This document shows positions 16,459 through 25,767 of a stretch of DNA of 64,000 nt, one piece after another. Position numbers and translations under genes: made by a program. Source of the DNA: an uncultured Eubacteriales bacterium (GTDB lineage Bacteria > Bacillota > Clostridia > Oscillospirales > Acutalibacteraceae); NCBI GenBank assembly GCA_934476085.1, contig CAKSNE010000001.1, positions 62,001 through 126,000 on the forward strand. The letters run 5' to 3'. Numbering within the stretch: position 1 is the stretch's first letter; each line of letters begins with the position of its first letter. The notes below the pieces were generated by a model, which did not search any database, was not told the origin of the DNA, and saw nothing but the letters and a program-made list of their open reading frames with translations.

Positions 16459-17381
16459 ATGAAAATAGAATTTTAAAATTATTGAAAAATCCTCAAAAAA
16501 TACTATTGAGTTTATCTTATAGAGGTGTATTTAATTTTTTGTCTGATAAGGTTTATTTAAAATTAATGTATAAACTAAATATTGGCAAAAAACTCGATCT
16601 AAAAAACCCAAAAACATTTAATGAAAAAATTCAATGGTTAAAACTGAATGATAGAAAAGATATTTATACAACAATGGTTGATAAATATGAAGCAAAAAAA
16701 TATGTTGCTGATTTAATAGGTGAAGAGTATATTATTCCAACTCTTGGTGTTTGGGACAAGTTTGAAGATATAGATTTTGATAAGTTACCTAATCAATTTG
16801 TGTTAAAATGCACTCATGATAGTGGGGGATTGGTAATTTGTCGGGATAAATCAAGTCTAGATATTGAGTCTGCAAAGAAAAAAATAAATAAGTGTTTAAA
16901 AAGAAATTATTATAAAGTTGGCAGAGAATGGCCATATAAAAATGTAAGACCAAGAATTATTGCTGAAACATTTATCGAAGATGAAAAAAACTTAGTTCCA
17001 GAGGATTATAAGATATATTGTTTTAATGGCAAGCCAAAATATATTGTTGTTTTTCATGATAGGTTTAATGATGCTAATATATTAAGTGAAACTGTTTATG
17101 ATTTAAATTGGAATCCACAGGGTGTATCTTTTGACAATCATTTTCAACCTAGTAGCATAGTAGAACCTAAACCCAGAAAGCTGGAAGAATTAATAAAAAT
17201 ATGCAGTAAAATATGTAAAGATTTTGCTCAAGTTAGAGTTGATTTCTATATAGTAAATAATAATATATATTTTGGAGAAATTACTTTATCTACTGCATCT
17301 GGATTTCAGCCTATGATTCCAGAAAGTTTGGATTTTAAATTAGGTGAAATGGTTGATTTAAACTATATCGAGAAAAGATGA
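16455..17381 (+). CDS. TupA-like ATP-grasp protein
   Basis: 308 residues. Matches the TupA-like ATP-grasp family (PF14305): KNPKTFNEKIQWLKLNDR, TTMVDKYEAKKYV, LPNQFVLKCTHDSGG, PRIIAETFIED, DYKIYCFNGKPKYIVV and a C-terminal DFAQVRVDFYIVNNNIYFGEIT that carries the Mg/ATP-binding D and E residues. TupA of Bacillus pseudofirmus makes teichuronopeptide by adding glutamate to a polymer. Here it may attach an amino acid to the polysaccharide. Its start overlaps the previous gene. Confidence 0.88.
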   Translation: MNENRILKLLKNPQKILLSLSYRGVFNFLSDKVYLKLMYKLNIGKKLDLKNPKTFNEKIQWLKLNDRKDIYTTMVDKYEAKKYVADLIGEEYIIPTLGVWDKFEDIDFDKLPNQFVLKCTHDSGGLVICRDKSSLDIESAKKKINKCLKRNYYKVGREWPYKNVRPRIIAETFIEDEKNLVPEDYKIYCFNGKPKYIVVFHDRFNDANILSETVYDLNWNPQGVSFDNHFQPSSIVEPKPRKLEELIKICSKICKDFAQVRVDFYIVNNNIYFGEITLSTASGFQPMIPESLDFKLGEMVDLNYIEKR

Positions 17382-17986
17382 TTTTAGTAAAGAAAAAGAG
17401 TTGTATAATGATTAATAACAAAAAAGACCTTAAAGAGTATATTGATTATGAAAAAAATAGATATAATCAAAAAAGTTCAATTAGAACATATATTAAAAAG
17501 ATTTTAAGAAATGAGCACGCTATTCTTTTATCTTTTCAAAAAAGATTAAGAAGAACAGAATATTATTTTAATACTAATAAAAGATTTTTATATTGCATTA
17601 GTCGTTTTCATTTGAATTATTATAAAAATAAATATGGATTAAATATTCCGATTAATACATGCGGTAAAGGTTTAAAGATTATGCATCTTGGTTCTATTCT
17701 TATTAATGATAATTGTAAAATCGGTGAAAATGTGACATTGCATATTGATACAGCAATAGCGGCGCAAGGAATAACAAATGAAGTTCCGATAATAGGAAAT
17801 AATGTTGTTGTTGGAGTAGGAGCAAAACTGATAGGCGGAATAAAAATAGCAAATGGTATCGCTATTGGTGCCGGAGCAGTTGTTACAAAATCTTTCGAAC
17901 AAGAAAATGTTGCTATTGCCGGAGTTCCGGCAAGAGTAATATCAAATAATGGTTCTGCAACTTGGAACACTAAAAAAATAATATAA
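17378..17986 (+). CDS. Left-handed beta-helix O-acetyltransferase (serine acetyltransferase-like)
   Basis: 202 residues from the ATG overlapping the upstream stop; an ATG at 17408 with AAAGAG before it is an equally good start. The N-terminal helical part is followed by hexapeptide repeats (IGENVTLHIDTA, IGNNVVVGVGAKLIGGIKIANGIAIGAGAVVTKS) and AIAGVPARVI. HLGSILINDNCKIG carries the usual entry to the helix. It probably acetylates a sugar of the repeat unit. Acceptor unknown. Confidence 0.88.
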   Translation: MILVKKKSCIMINNKKDLKEYIDYEKNRYNQKSSIRTYIKKILRNEHAILLSFQKRLRRTEYYFNTNKRFLYCISRFHLNYYKNKYGLNIPINTCGKGLKIMHLGSILINDNCKIGENVTLHIDTAIAAQGITNEVPIIGNNVVVGVGAKLIGGIKIANGIAIGAGAVVTKSFEQENVAIAGVPARVISNNGSATWNTKKII

Positions 17987-18065
17987 TAGTATTTATTTTG
18001 TATTTAATTAGAATATTTTATTGATGTTATAAATTTTAATAAATTAAGATATTTAGGTGTTTTTA

Positions 18066-19115
18066 GTGAAAATAGGTATAATTACAGTATATAACAGTGT
18101 AAATAGTGGAAGTTATTGGCAGGCAAATGCACTTCAAAAATTTATGGCGAATAGAAATAATGAGGTTTATTTTTTGAAACGTCCTGAAAAAAGTTCTTCT
18201 GCTAGTTTTTATAAAAAAACTGGCAGAATAATAAAAAGATTAGTTAAATTTCAATATAAAGAGGCTTTAGTTTTTTTTAAAACTTTTAAGGAATTCAAAA
18301 AGGCAAATAAGAATTTTAAAGTTATTAATATAAATGATTCGATTGTTAAAGAACTAGATTTAATTATTATAGGCAGTGATACAATTTGGAATTTTGACAG
18401 TAGTTACTTTGAAAAAAATTACGAATTTTTCTTTGCAAAACATTTCAATGATAAACCGATCATTACATATGCCGGTTCTGTTGCAAACACTTCTGTTGAT
18501 AAGTTCTTAAAAAACGGTGAAATTAAAAAAATAATTAGCAATTGGAATAAAATAAGTGTTAGGGATAAACATTCACAAGATGTTTTTGAAAAATTAACAG
18601 ATAAAAAAATCGAGTTGGTTTGTGATCCGACTTTTTTAATTGATAAGATAGATTATGAAAAGTATGTTGTTAAACCAATGGATAAAAATTACATATTTTT
18701 ATATTTGTTTGAAGATTTATCAGAAAATCAAAAAATACAATTAAAAGATTTTGCAAAATTAAATAATTTGAAAATTATATCTGGAACAAATAGCTGTACT
18801 TTTTGTGATAAAACAATAATTAATTCTCCATATAATTTTTTAAACTATATGTTTTATGCTGATTATGTTATTACCGATACTTTTCACGGAACTATATTTT
18901 CAGTTAATCTACAAAAACAATTTGCAGTAATTGATAGACAAAAAATTAAGGTTAACGAATTGCTTGATAGGCTAGAGTTAAAAGATAGATTAATTGAAGA
19001 TAAAAATATAAAAGAAGTGTTAGATATTGAATTGGATTATAGTAAAAAATCTGAAATTAATAAATTTAAAACTTCATCAAGAATTTTTTTGGAGAATTGT
19101 TTAGAAAATAGGTAA
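18066..19115 (+). CDS. Polysaccharide pyruvyl transferase family protein
   Basis: 349 residues from GTG 18066, which has AGG 8 bases upstream; a GTG at 18057 overlaps that site and is less likely. It matches PF04230: IGIITVYNSVNSGSYWQANAL, LIIIGSDTIWNF, IITYAGSVANTS, SVRDKHSQDVFEKL, CDPTFLID and TDTFHGTIFSVNL near the C-terminus. Members add pyruvate ketals to sugars (CsaB, WcaK). It is followed by a nitroreductase and a flippase, a grouping that recurs in gut exopolysaccharide loci. Confidence 0.88.
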   Translation: MKIGIITVYNSVNSGSYWQANALQKFMANRNNEVYFLKRPEKSSSASFYKKTGRIIKRLVKFQYKEALVFFKTFKEFKKANKNFKVININDSIVKELDLIIIGSDTIWNFDSSYFEKNYEFFFAKHFNDKPIITYAGSVANTSVDKFLKNGEIKKIISNWNKISVRDKHSQDVFEKLTDKKIELVCDPTFLIDKIDYEKYVVKPMDKNYIFLYLFEDLSENQKIQLKDFAKLNNLKIISGTNSCTFCDKTIINSPYNFLNYMFYADYVITDTFHGTIFSVNLQKQFAVIDRQKIKVNELLDRLELKDRLIEDKNIKEVLDIELDYSKKSEINKFKTSSRIFLENCLENR

Positions 19116-19137
19116 AACATTTAAAAGGAGAAAATAA

Positions 19138-20079
19138 ATGAACTTAAAAAACACTCTTTCTTATTATAAGAATAATATTATTTCTATTATTAAAAATAAA
19201 TCAATAATTACGAACTCTAAAAACAAGGATATTGTAAATTCTGCAGAATTGATGAGAAATATTCATTCTATTGAAAAAGGCCTTTCTATAGAAAATCCTA
19301 GACTAGGTTTCGGTAAAACAAAAATCGATGAGATTTTAAAGCAAGTATCGTATTTTCAAGAATATAAAGATGATTATTTTAATGAGATAAGTAAGATGGC
19401 TGTTACAGTGTTAAATAAGTATTTAGAGTTTCATGTTGATAATAATTATTCTGATAATACAATTGTTGATCTAAAATTAAAAATTAAAAAATACGATTAT
19501 CTGTTTGAAGATGGTTATGGCGGGGTAGTGCCTTTTAAAAAATCTAATTTAAAATTCAACATTAATGAAATTGAAGAATTTTTTGAAACTAGGCACAGTA
19601 TAAGAGATTTTTCAAATAAGCCAGTTGATAAGGAAAAATTAGTTTCTGCTTTGCGATTAGCTCAAAAAGCCCCTTCAGCTTGTAATCGACAAGGTGTTCG
19701 TGCATATGTTATTGAAAATAATAATGATGAAATAAAAAAATGGATAACCGGTGTTGGTGGTTTTGAGAATTCTGTAAATAAATACATATTAATTACTGCA
19801 AAACAAACAGTTTATAGGTGGAACGAGTTTAATCAATATATTGTTTCAGCAAGCATGTATGCTGCATACTTAAGTTTAACATTGCACTTATATGGATTTG
19901 GAGCCTGCGTAGTTCAAAGAGAAGTGATTTGGAATAAAAAATGGAATAATATTCGAAAAAATCTTAATATAAGTAATGACGAACAAGCAATCTGTTTGTT
20001 GTGTGTAGGCAATTTAAAAGATAATTTTAATGTGCCAGTATCACATAGACTAGAAAATGATTTCTTTAAATTTATATAA
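19138..20079 (+). CDS. Nitroreductase-fold flavoprotein in the polysaccharide locus
   Basis: 313 residues. The N-terminal 130 residues are helical and unrecognised (LMRNIHSIEKGLSIENPRLG is distinctive). The C-terminal part is a nitroreductase domain: FFETRHSIRDFSNKPVDKEKL, APSACNRQGVRAYVI, GFGACVVQREVIW and a closing CVGNLKDNF. It should bind FMN. Its place between a pyruvyl transferase and a flippase suggests a redox change of the polysaccharide or of a lipid carrier, but this is inference. AAAAGGAG precedes the ATG. Confidence 0.85.
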   Translation: MNLKNTLSYYKNNIISIIKNKSIITNSKNKDIVNSAELMRNIHSIEKGLSIENPRLGFGKTKIDEILKQVSYFQEYKDDYFNEISKMAVTVLNKYLEFHVDNNYSDNTIVDLKLKIKKYDYLFEDGYGGVVPFKKSNLKFNINEIEEFFETRHSIRDFSNKPVDKEKLVSALRLAQKAPSACNRQGVRAYVIENNNDEIKKWITGVGGFENSVNKYILITAKQTVYRWNEFNQYIVSASMYAAYLSLTLHLYGFGACVVQREVIWNKKWNNIRKNLNISNDEQAICLLCVGNLKDNFNVPVSHRLENDFFKFI

Positions 20080-20099
20080 ATTTGAGTTGATAGTATAAT

Positions 20100-21602
20100 A
20101 TGAGAGGAAAAAAAACATTAATTAATACCCTGGCTGGTTTGATTGAAGAGTTAGTGGCTGTAATATGTGGCTTTGTATTGCCAAGATTAATATTATCAGC
20201 ATTCGGTTCTGATTATAACGGTCTTATTACTTCAATTACACAGTTTTTATCTTGTGCAATTCTGCTTAGATCCGGTATAGGCGGAGCCACAAGAGCAGCA
20301 TTATATAAGCCTTTAGCTGAAAATAACAAACATGAAATTAATTCAATATTAAAAGCAACTGATAATTTCATGAAAAAAGTTGGTGCTATATTAGGAATAC
20401 TTATTATAGTATTTTCCACTTTATATCCATTGTTAGTAAAAAATGAATTCGGCTGGTTTTTCACTTTTTCTTTGTTCATTATTATTGGTTTAAGTACTTT
20501 TGCAGAATCATTTTTTGGAATTACATATTTAATTTTACTTCAAGCAGATCAAAAGTTGTGGGTGTCATCTCTTTTAAAATCGATATGTTATATTATTAAT
20601 ACTGTTTTAGCCTCTGTTTTGATTTATTGTGACTTTTCTATTCACATAGTTAAACTCGGAAGTGCAGTTATATTTGTTTTATATCCTATTGTCCAAAGTG
20701 CATATGTAAAAAAACATTATAAGATTAACACAAACGTTGAACCGAATAATTCAGCAATTTCTCAGCGATGGGACGCTTTTTGGCATCAAGTAGCTATTTT
20801 TGTTATGAATAATACAGATGTAATGGTTTTAACTGTATTTTCTAATATGAAAGTTGTTTCTGTATATAGTGTATACAATATGATTGTAAATGGACTTAAA
20901 AGAGCAGTATTCTCTTTTTCAAATGGTCTTGAAGCAGCATTTGGTAATATGATAGCAAAAAAAGAAAAATTGACTTTAAAATTAAATTTTTCAATTATTG
21001 AATTAGTTTTTTATAATGTTGCTACTATTGTGTATACAACTGCTGGGGTATTAATTGTTCCTTTTGTGAGAATTTACACCTCTGGAGTAAATGATATAGA
21101 TTATGCTAAACCGGTTTTTGCAATTATTATTTTAGTTGCTCAGTTTTTCAATTGTGTACGTCTTCCTTATCAATTAGTAGTTCAGGCGGCAGGACATTAT
21201 AAACAAACAAAAAAAGGAGCAATTGTAGAGCCGATAATAAATATTTCATTGTCTGTTGCTTTGGTAATTAAGTATGGTTTAGTTGGAGTTGCAATTGGAA
21301 CTTTAGCGGCTACTATTTTTAGAACTATTCAGTTCTCAGTTTATATGGCTAAAAATATAGTTAAAAGAAATCAATTTATTTCGTTGTTTAAGTGTTTTGT
21401 CGCTGCATTAGAATCTGGCTTGATTATTTTGATATTTAATTTTATTTCTTTAAATACTCCAACTAATTATTATCAATGGATAGTATCAGCAATTGTTGTT
21501 TTTTTAATTTCAACGATTGTAGTAATTGTTATTTCAATAGTATTTTATCATAAAACAAGTTGTGCTTTATTTTTAAAAATTAAAAATATTATAAAAAAAT
21601 AA
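20100..21602 (+). CDS. Polysaccharide flippase (Wzx/MOP family)
   Basis: 500 residues with about 12-14 hydrophobic segments. The N-terminus resembles MOP exporters (LINTLAGLIEELVAVICGFVLPRLILSAFGSDYNGL). It should flip the undecaprenyl-linked repeat unit across the membrane, the step between the glycosyltransferases and the Wzy-like polymerase in this locus. A weak ribosome site (GTTGATAGTATA) precedes the ATG. Confidence 0.9.
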   Translation: MRGKKTLINTLAGLIEELVAVICGFVLPRLILSAFGSDYNGLITSITQFLSCAILLRSGIGGATRAALYKPLAENNKHEINSILKATDNFMKKVGAILGILIIVFSTLYPLLVKNEFGWFFTFSLFIIIGLSTFAESFFGITYLILLQADQKLWVSSLLKSICYIINTVLASVLIYCDFSIHIVKLGSAVIFVLYPIVQSAYVKKHYKINTNVEPNNSAISQRWDAFWHQVAIFVMNNTDVMVLTVFSNMKVVSVYSVYNMIVNGLKRAVFSFSNGLEAAFGNMIAKKEKLTLKLNFSIIELVFYNVATIVYTTAGVLIVPFVRIYTSGVNDIDYAKPVFAIIILVAQFFNCVRLPYQLVVQAAGHYKQTKKGAIVEPIINISLSVALVIKYGLVGVAIGTLAATIFRTIQFSVYMAKNIVKRNQFISLFKCFVAALESGLIILIFNFISLNTPTNYYQWIVSAIVVFLISTIVVIVISIVFYHKTSCALFLKIKNIIKK

Positions 21603-21629
21603 TATATATTTTTAAGGAGATATAAATAT

Positions 21630-22688
21630 ATGTTTGGCAAAGGAAAATCTATACTTGTAACAGGTGCTGCCGGATTTATTGGCGCTAACCTTGTTTTAGA
21701 GCTTTTACGCTCTGAAGAAGCGTTTGATATTGTCGGAATTGACAACTTAAACGATTATTATGATGTTTCAATAAAAGAGTTCAGATTAAAACAAATTGAA
21801 GATTTGGCTAATATAAATAATTCTTCTTGGAAGTTTGTTAAAGGTAATATTGCTGACAAGCAACTTATTAATAAGTTGTTTGAAGAAAATAAATTTGATA
21901 TTGTTGTTAATCTTGCGGCTCAGGCAGGCGTTAGATATTCAATTGAAAATCCTGATGTTTATGTTGAGTCAAATTTAATTGGATTTTATAATATTTTGGA
22001 AGCTTGCCGTCATAATCCGGTTGAACATTTAGTTTATGCTTCTTCATCAAGTGTTTACGGCTCAAATAAAAAAGTGCCTTACTCAACTGATGATAAAGTT
22101 GACAACCCTGTATCTTTATATGCGGCAACTAAAAAAAGCAATGAGTTAATGGCTCACGCTTATTCAAAGCTTTATAATATCCCATCAACAGGTCTTCGCT
22201 TCTTTACTGTTTACGGTCCGGCAGGGCGTCCTGATATGGCTTATTTCGGATTTACTAATAAACTTTTAAAAGGCGAAACAATCAAAATATTTAATTTTGG
22301 TAATTGTAAAAGAGATTTTACTTTTGTTGATGATATTGTCGAAGGTGTAAAACGAGTTATGTTTAAAGCACCTGAAAAGAAAAATGGTGAAGACGGATTG
22401 CCAATACCGCCTTACAAAGTTTATAATATCGGTAACAGCAATCCTGAAAACTTGCTTGATTTTGTAGATATTCTTCAACAAGAATTAGTTTCCGCAGGGG
22501 TTTTGCCGGAAGATTACGACTTTGAAGCTCACAAGGAATTAGTGCCTATGCAACCCGGTGATGTTCCTGTGACTTATGCTGATACATCAGCACTTGAGCG
22601 AGATTTCGGCTTTAAACCGTCAACGCCGTTAAGAGAAGGATTAAGAGCCTTTGCAAAATGGTATAAAGAGTATTATGAAGTTAAATAA
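21630..22688 (+). CDS. UDP-glucuronate 4-epimerase family protein
   Basis: 352 residues. Extended SDR with GAAGFIGANL, IDNLNDYYDV, NLAAQAGVRYSIENPDVYVESNL, YASSSSVYGSNKKVP (Ser active site), YAATKKSNELMAHAY and TVYGPAGRPDMA. GVRYS and NDYYD are hallmarks of the CapI/GAE group that makes UDP-galacturonate from UDP-glucuronate. It fits the UDP-glucose dehydrogenase two genes downstream. G+C returns to the level of rmlA-C here. AAGGAG precedes the ATG. Confidence 0.9.
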   Translation: MFGKGKSILVTGAAGFIGANLVLELLRSEEAFDIVGIDNLNDYYDVSIKEFRLKQIEDLANINNSSWKFVKGNIADKQLINKLFEENKFDIVVNLAAQAGVRYSIENPDVYVESNLIGFYNILEACRHNPVEHLVYASSSSVYGSNKKVPYSTDDKVDNPVSLYAATKKSNELMAHAYSKLYNIPSTGLRFFTVYGPAGRPDMAYFGFTNKLLKGETIKIFNFGNCKRDFTFVDDIVEGVKRVMFKAPEKKNGEDGLPIPPYKVYNIGNSNPENLLDFVDILQQELVSAGVLPEDYDFEAHKELVPMQPGDVPVTYADTSALERDFGFKPSTPLREGLRAFAKWYKEYYEVK

Positions 22689-23136
22689 AAAGCAAATTTA
22701 CATTATAATTGTGGCAGTTGTTTTAGGTTTTATTTTAATCAATTCAATGTTTGATGGTGCAATTTCAGTCTGGATATCATCTTTGCCTAAAAGATTTGTT
22801 CAATTATTTATTCCTTATGGAACTTTTAAATGGTTGGATCGTTTTTTAATCCTTTATATAAGAAAATTTGCTCATTTTTTTGAATATTTAATTTTTGGCT
22901 TATTGGTTACAAAATTATATTTTTACAAAAAAAGAACATTACAAAGACTAGTAAACACAGCGTTTATTTGTTTTTCTATAGGATTTTTAGATGAAACAAT
23001 CCAATTGTTCAGCGGCAGAAAATCAAAGATTTCTGATGTTTGGATTGACTTGTTTGGTGCTTGTGTCGGATTTCTTATATATATGGCTTTTAAGAAAATA
23101 AAATCAAAAATAAATAATAGAAGCAAAAAGTGTTAG
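22675..23136 (+). CDS. VanZ-like membrane protein
   Basis: 153 residues from ATG 22675, with AAAGAG a few bases before it inside the previous gene. It overlaps that gene by 14 bases. It has four hydrophobic segments and the VanZ-family (PF04892) pattern KFAHFFEYLIFGLLV, GFLDETIQLF and SDVWIDLFGACVGFLIY. VanZ confers low-level teicoplanin resistance in enterococci; in exopolysaccharide loci its role is unknown. Confidence 0.88.
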   Translation: MKLNKKQIYIIIVAVVLGFILINSMFDGAISVWISSLPKRFVQLFIPYGTFKWLDRFLILYIRKFAHFFEYLIFGLLVTKLYFYKKRTLQRLVNTAFICFSIGFLDETIQLFSGRKSKISDVWIDLFGACVGFLIYMAFKKIKSKINNRSKKC

Positions 23137-23149
23137 GAGATAGTTTTTA

Positions 23150-24385
23150 ATGAAAATTGCAGTTGCAGGTACAGGCTATGTAGGACTTTCAAATGCGATA
23201 CTTTTATCGCAAAATAATGAAGTTTATGCGGTTGATATTGTTCCGGAAAAAGTTGATATGATTAACAACAAAATTTCACCGATTGTTGATAAGGAAATTG
23301 AAGAGTATTTAAAAACAAAAGACCTTAATTTAACTGCAACAGTTGATGATGAATTAGCTTATAAAAATGCTGATTTTGTTATAATTTCAACACCTACAAA
23401 TTATGATACCGAAAAGAATTATTTTGATACTTCTTCGGTTGAATCTTGTATTAAAAGGGTTATGAAAATTAATCCGTCAGCGGTTATTGTTGTAAAATCA
23501 ACTGTTCCTGTTGGCTATGTTAAATCAGTTATTGAAGATATGAATGTTAAAAACATTTTATTCAGCCCTGAATTTTTGCGTGAGGGTAAAGCACTTTATG
23601 ATAATCTTTACCCGTCTAGAATTGTTGTCGGTGTGCCTGATGTTTATCCTGAATTAAAACCAAAAGCCGAAGAATTTGCTTCGCTTTTAAAACAGGGTGC
23701 AATTAAAGAAAACGTTGATGTTTTAATTACTAATTCAACAGAAGCTGAAGCTATAAAATTATTTGCTAATACATATTTGGCACTTCGAGTTTCATTTTTT
23801 AATGAGCTTGACACTTATGCAGAAGTTAGGGGATTAAACTCTAAACAAATTATTGAAGGTATCGGTCTTGACCCTAGAATAGGTAAGCATTATAACAACC
23901 CTTCGTTCGGATATGGCGGTTACTGTTTGCCTAAAGATACTAAACAATTGCTTGCTAACTATGATCATGTTCCTAATAATATTATCGGTGCTATCGTTGA
24001 AGCAAACAGAACAAGAAAAGATTTTATAGCAGAGCAAATCTTGAAAAAAGGCGGTTTTTACGGCAAAAACGGCGAAGGTATGAACGGCGTTTCAAGCAAT
24101 AAAAACTGCGTTGTAGGTATTTACAGATTAACAATGAAATCCGGTTCTGATAACTTTAGACAATCATCAATCCAAGGTGTTATGAAGCGAATTAAGGCTA
24201 AAGGCGTTACTGTAATTGTTTATGAGCCAACTATGAAAGAAACTGAATTTTTCGGTAGCAAGGTTGTTAATGATTTAGACGAGTTTAAAGCAAAAAGCGA
24301 TGTTATAGTTGCTAACAGATATAATAATGATCTAGAAGATGTTTTAGATAAAGTTTATACAAGAGATTTATATTTTAGAGATTAG
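23150..24385 (+). CDS. ugd: UDP-glucose 6-dehydrogenase
   Basis: 411 residues. It oxidises UDP-glucose to UDP-glucuronate. N-terminal NAD-binding GTGYVGLSNA at 7-16, STPTNYD, VVKSTVPVGY, FSPEFLREGKALYDNLYPSRIVVG, and the catalytic Cys in GYGGYCLPKDTKQL. It supplies the substrate for the 4-epimerase two genes upstream. The C-terminal part (KSGSDNFRQSSIQGVM) matches the substrate-binding domain. GTTAGGAGATAG precedes the ATG. It closes the polysaccharide locus. Confidence 0.95.
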   Translation: MKIAVAGTGYVGLSNAILLSQNNEVYAVDIVPEKVDMINNKISPIVDKEIEEYLKTKDLNLTATVDDELAYKNADFVIISTPTNYDTEKNYFDTSSVESCIKRVMKINPSAVIVVKSTVPVGYVKSVIEDMNVKNILFSPEFLREGKALYDNLYPSRIVVGVPDVYPELKPKAEEFASLLKQGAIKENVDVLITNSTEAEAIKLFANTYLALRVSFFNELDTYAEVRGLNSKQIIEGIGLDPRIGKHYNNPSFGYGGYCLPKDTKQLLANYDHVPNNIIGAIVEANRTRKDFIAEQILKKGGFYGKNGEGMNGVSSNKNCVVGIYRLTMKSGSDNFRQSSIQGVMKRIKAKGVTVIVYEPTMKETEFFGSKVVNDLDEFKAKSDVIVANRYNNDLEDVLDKVYTRDLYFRD

Positions 24386-24418
24386 TTGTTAAATTAATTT
24401 TTTTAGGGAGAAATGATT

Positions 24419-25147
24419 ATGGAGGTTTATGAAAAACTGCAATCAGCTATTGAAAAGGCTGATAAAATATGTGTTTTTACAGGAGCAGGAATTTCTTGTC
24501 CGTCAGGCATACCTGATTTTCGTTCCTCTAATGGACTTTATAACCAAAACGGAATTGATTCTTATTCGCCGGAACAGATTATTTCCCATACCTTTTTTAC
24601 TCATCATACTAAACTTTTTTATAAGTTTTATAAAGAAAAAATGATTTATGAAAATGCTAAGCCTAATTTAGCACATAAATATTTTGCAAAGCTCGAAAGT
24701 AAGGGTAAAAAAGTAACTATTGTAACTCAGAATATTGATGGTCTTCATCAAATGGCGGGAAGCTCAAATGTTTTTGAACTTCATGGCAGCGTTCGCAGAA
24801 ATTATTGTACATCATGTGGCGAATTTTATAATCTGGATTATATTTTAAATAACGATTTACCAAAATGTAAAAAGTGCGGTGCAATTGTAAAACCTGATGT
24901 GGTTCTATACGAAGAATCGCTTGATGCTGAAACAATTAACAAATCTATTAATGCAATTTGTGAATGCGATATGATGATAGTAGTCGGTACTTCATTGACA
25001 GTTTATCCTGCCGCATCATTTGTAAATTATTTTACAGGAGATTGCTTAGCACTTATAAATAAAGATGAGACAAATATCGATACAAAGGCTGATATTGTTA
25101 TTAATGATGATATTATAAAGGTTATTAAAATTTTATCGAAAAATTAA
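24419..25147 (+). CDS. SIR2-family NAD-dependent protein deacylase
   Basis: 242 residues from ATG 24419; an ATG 6 bases earlier lies only 2 bases after GGGAG. It has FTGAGISCPSGIPDFRS, VTQNIDGLHQMAG with the catalytic His in ELHGSV, a four-Cys zinc site (YCTSCGEF and CKKCGAIV), and VVGTSLTVYPAASF. The cytosolic enzyme removes acyl groups from lysines with NAD. It is only 33 bases after ugd, so it may share its transcript, and ends in a strong terminator. Confidence 0.92.
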   Translation: MEVYEKLQSAIEKADKICVFTGAGISCPSGIPDFRSSNGLYNQNGIDSYSPEQIISHTFFTHHTKLFYKFYKEKMIYENAKPNLAHKYFAKLESKGKKVTIVTQNIDGLHQMAGSSNVFELHGSVRRNYCTSCGEFYNLDYILNNDLPKCKKCGAIVKPDVVLYEESLDAETINKSINAICECDMMIVVGTSLTVYPAASFVNYFTGDCLALINKDETNIDTKADIVINDDIIKVIKILSKN

Positions 25148-25158
25148 GAGAACAGAAA

Positions 25159-25193
25159 AAACTATGGCTTTGATTTTAAAGCCATAGTTTTTT
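25159..25193 (+). terminator. Rho-independent terminator after the sirtuin
   Basis: 13-bp stem AAACTATGGCTTT (25159-25171) with AAAGCCATAGTTT (25178-25190), followed by TTT. Confidence 0.85.
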
Positions 25194-25289
25194 GTATGTA
25201 AGGGTGTTACAGTATATTTGATTTTAAAAGACAACAAAAAAGTAATATTCAAAAAGAAGTGTATATTTTTAATAATTCTTTTTAATTTC

Positions 25290-25327
25290 AAGAAAAATAA
25301 AACCCCGAAAGTATAAACTTTCGGGGT
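25290..25327 (-). terminator. Terminator of rplM-rpsI
   Basis: Read on the minus strand: 11-bp stem ACCCCGAAAGT / ACTTTCGGGGT (25302-25327) then a TTTTATTTTT tail. It ends the ribosomal protein operon. Confidence 0.85.
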
Positions 25328-25347
25328 AATAAATTTGTTTGAAATAA

Positions 25348-25746
25348 TTATCTCTTTGAGAACTGTGGTGCACGACGAGCGCCTTTGAGACCCGGTTTCT
25401 TTCTTTCTTTCATTCTTGGGTCACGAGTTAAGAAGCCTGCTTTTTTGAGAGCCGGACGAAGTTCCTCGTTGTACTGAAGTAATGCTCTTGAAAGACCATG
25501 ACGGATAGCACCAGCTTGACCTGTAACACCACCACCAGTTACGTTACAAACGATGTCAAATTTACCGGTTGTTTCAGTAACTTCTAATGGTTGGTTAACG
25601 ATGAGTTTTAATGTTTCAAGACCGAAATAATCATCAATATCTCTGCCATTGATTGTAATTTTGCCTGTACCGTTGTAAACTCTAACACGGGCTACAGAAC
25701 TCTTTCTTCTACCTGTTCCGTAGAAATATGGTTTAGTTTCATACAT
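25348..25746 (-). CDS. rpsI: 30S ribosomal protein S9
   Basis: 132 residues, standard for uS9. It has YFYGTGRRKSSVARVRVYNGTGKI, GLETLKLIVNQPL, CNVTGGGVTGQAGAIRHGLSRAL, LTRDPRMKERKKPGLKGARRAPQFSKR. The conserved basic C-terminal tail ending in KR reaches the ribosomal P site. It is 21 bases downstream of rplM, the usual pair. Confidence 0.97.
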   Translation of the reverse strand: MYETKPYFYGTGRRKSSVARVRVYNGTGKITINGRDIDDYFGLETLKLIVNQPLEVTETTGKFDIVCNVTGGGVTGQAGAIRHGLSRALLQYNEELRPALKKAGFLTRDPRMKERKKPGLKGARRAPQFSKR

Positions 25747-25767
25747 AATAATTCTGTCTCCCTTCGA

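Noticed and set aside
16455..16480. Frameshift between the polymerase and the TupA-like gene
   Set aside because: The four-base ATGA overlap is ordinary translational coupling; both frames are complete.
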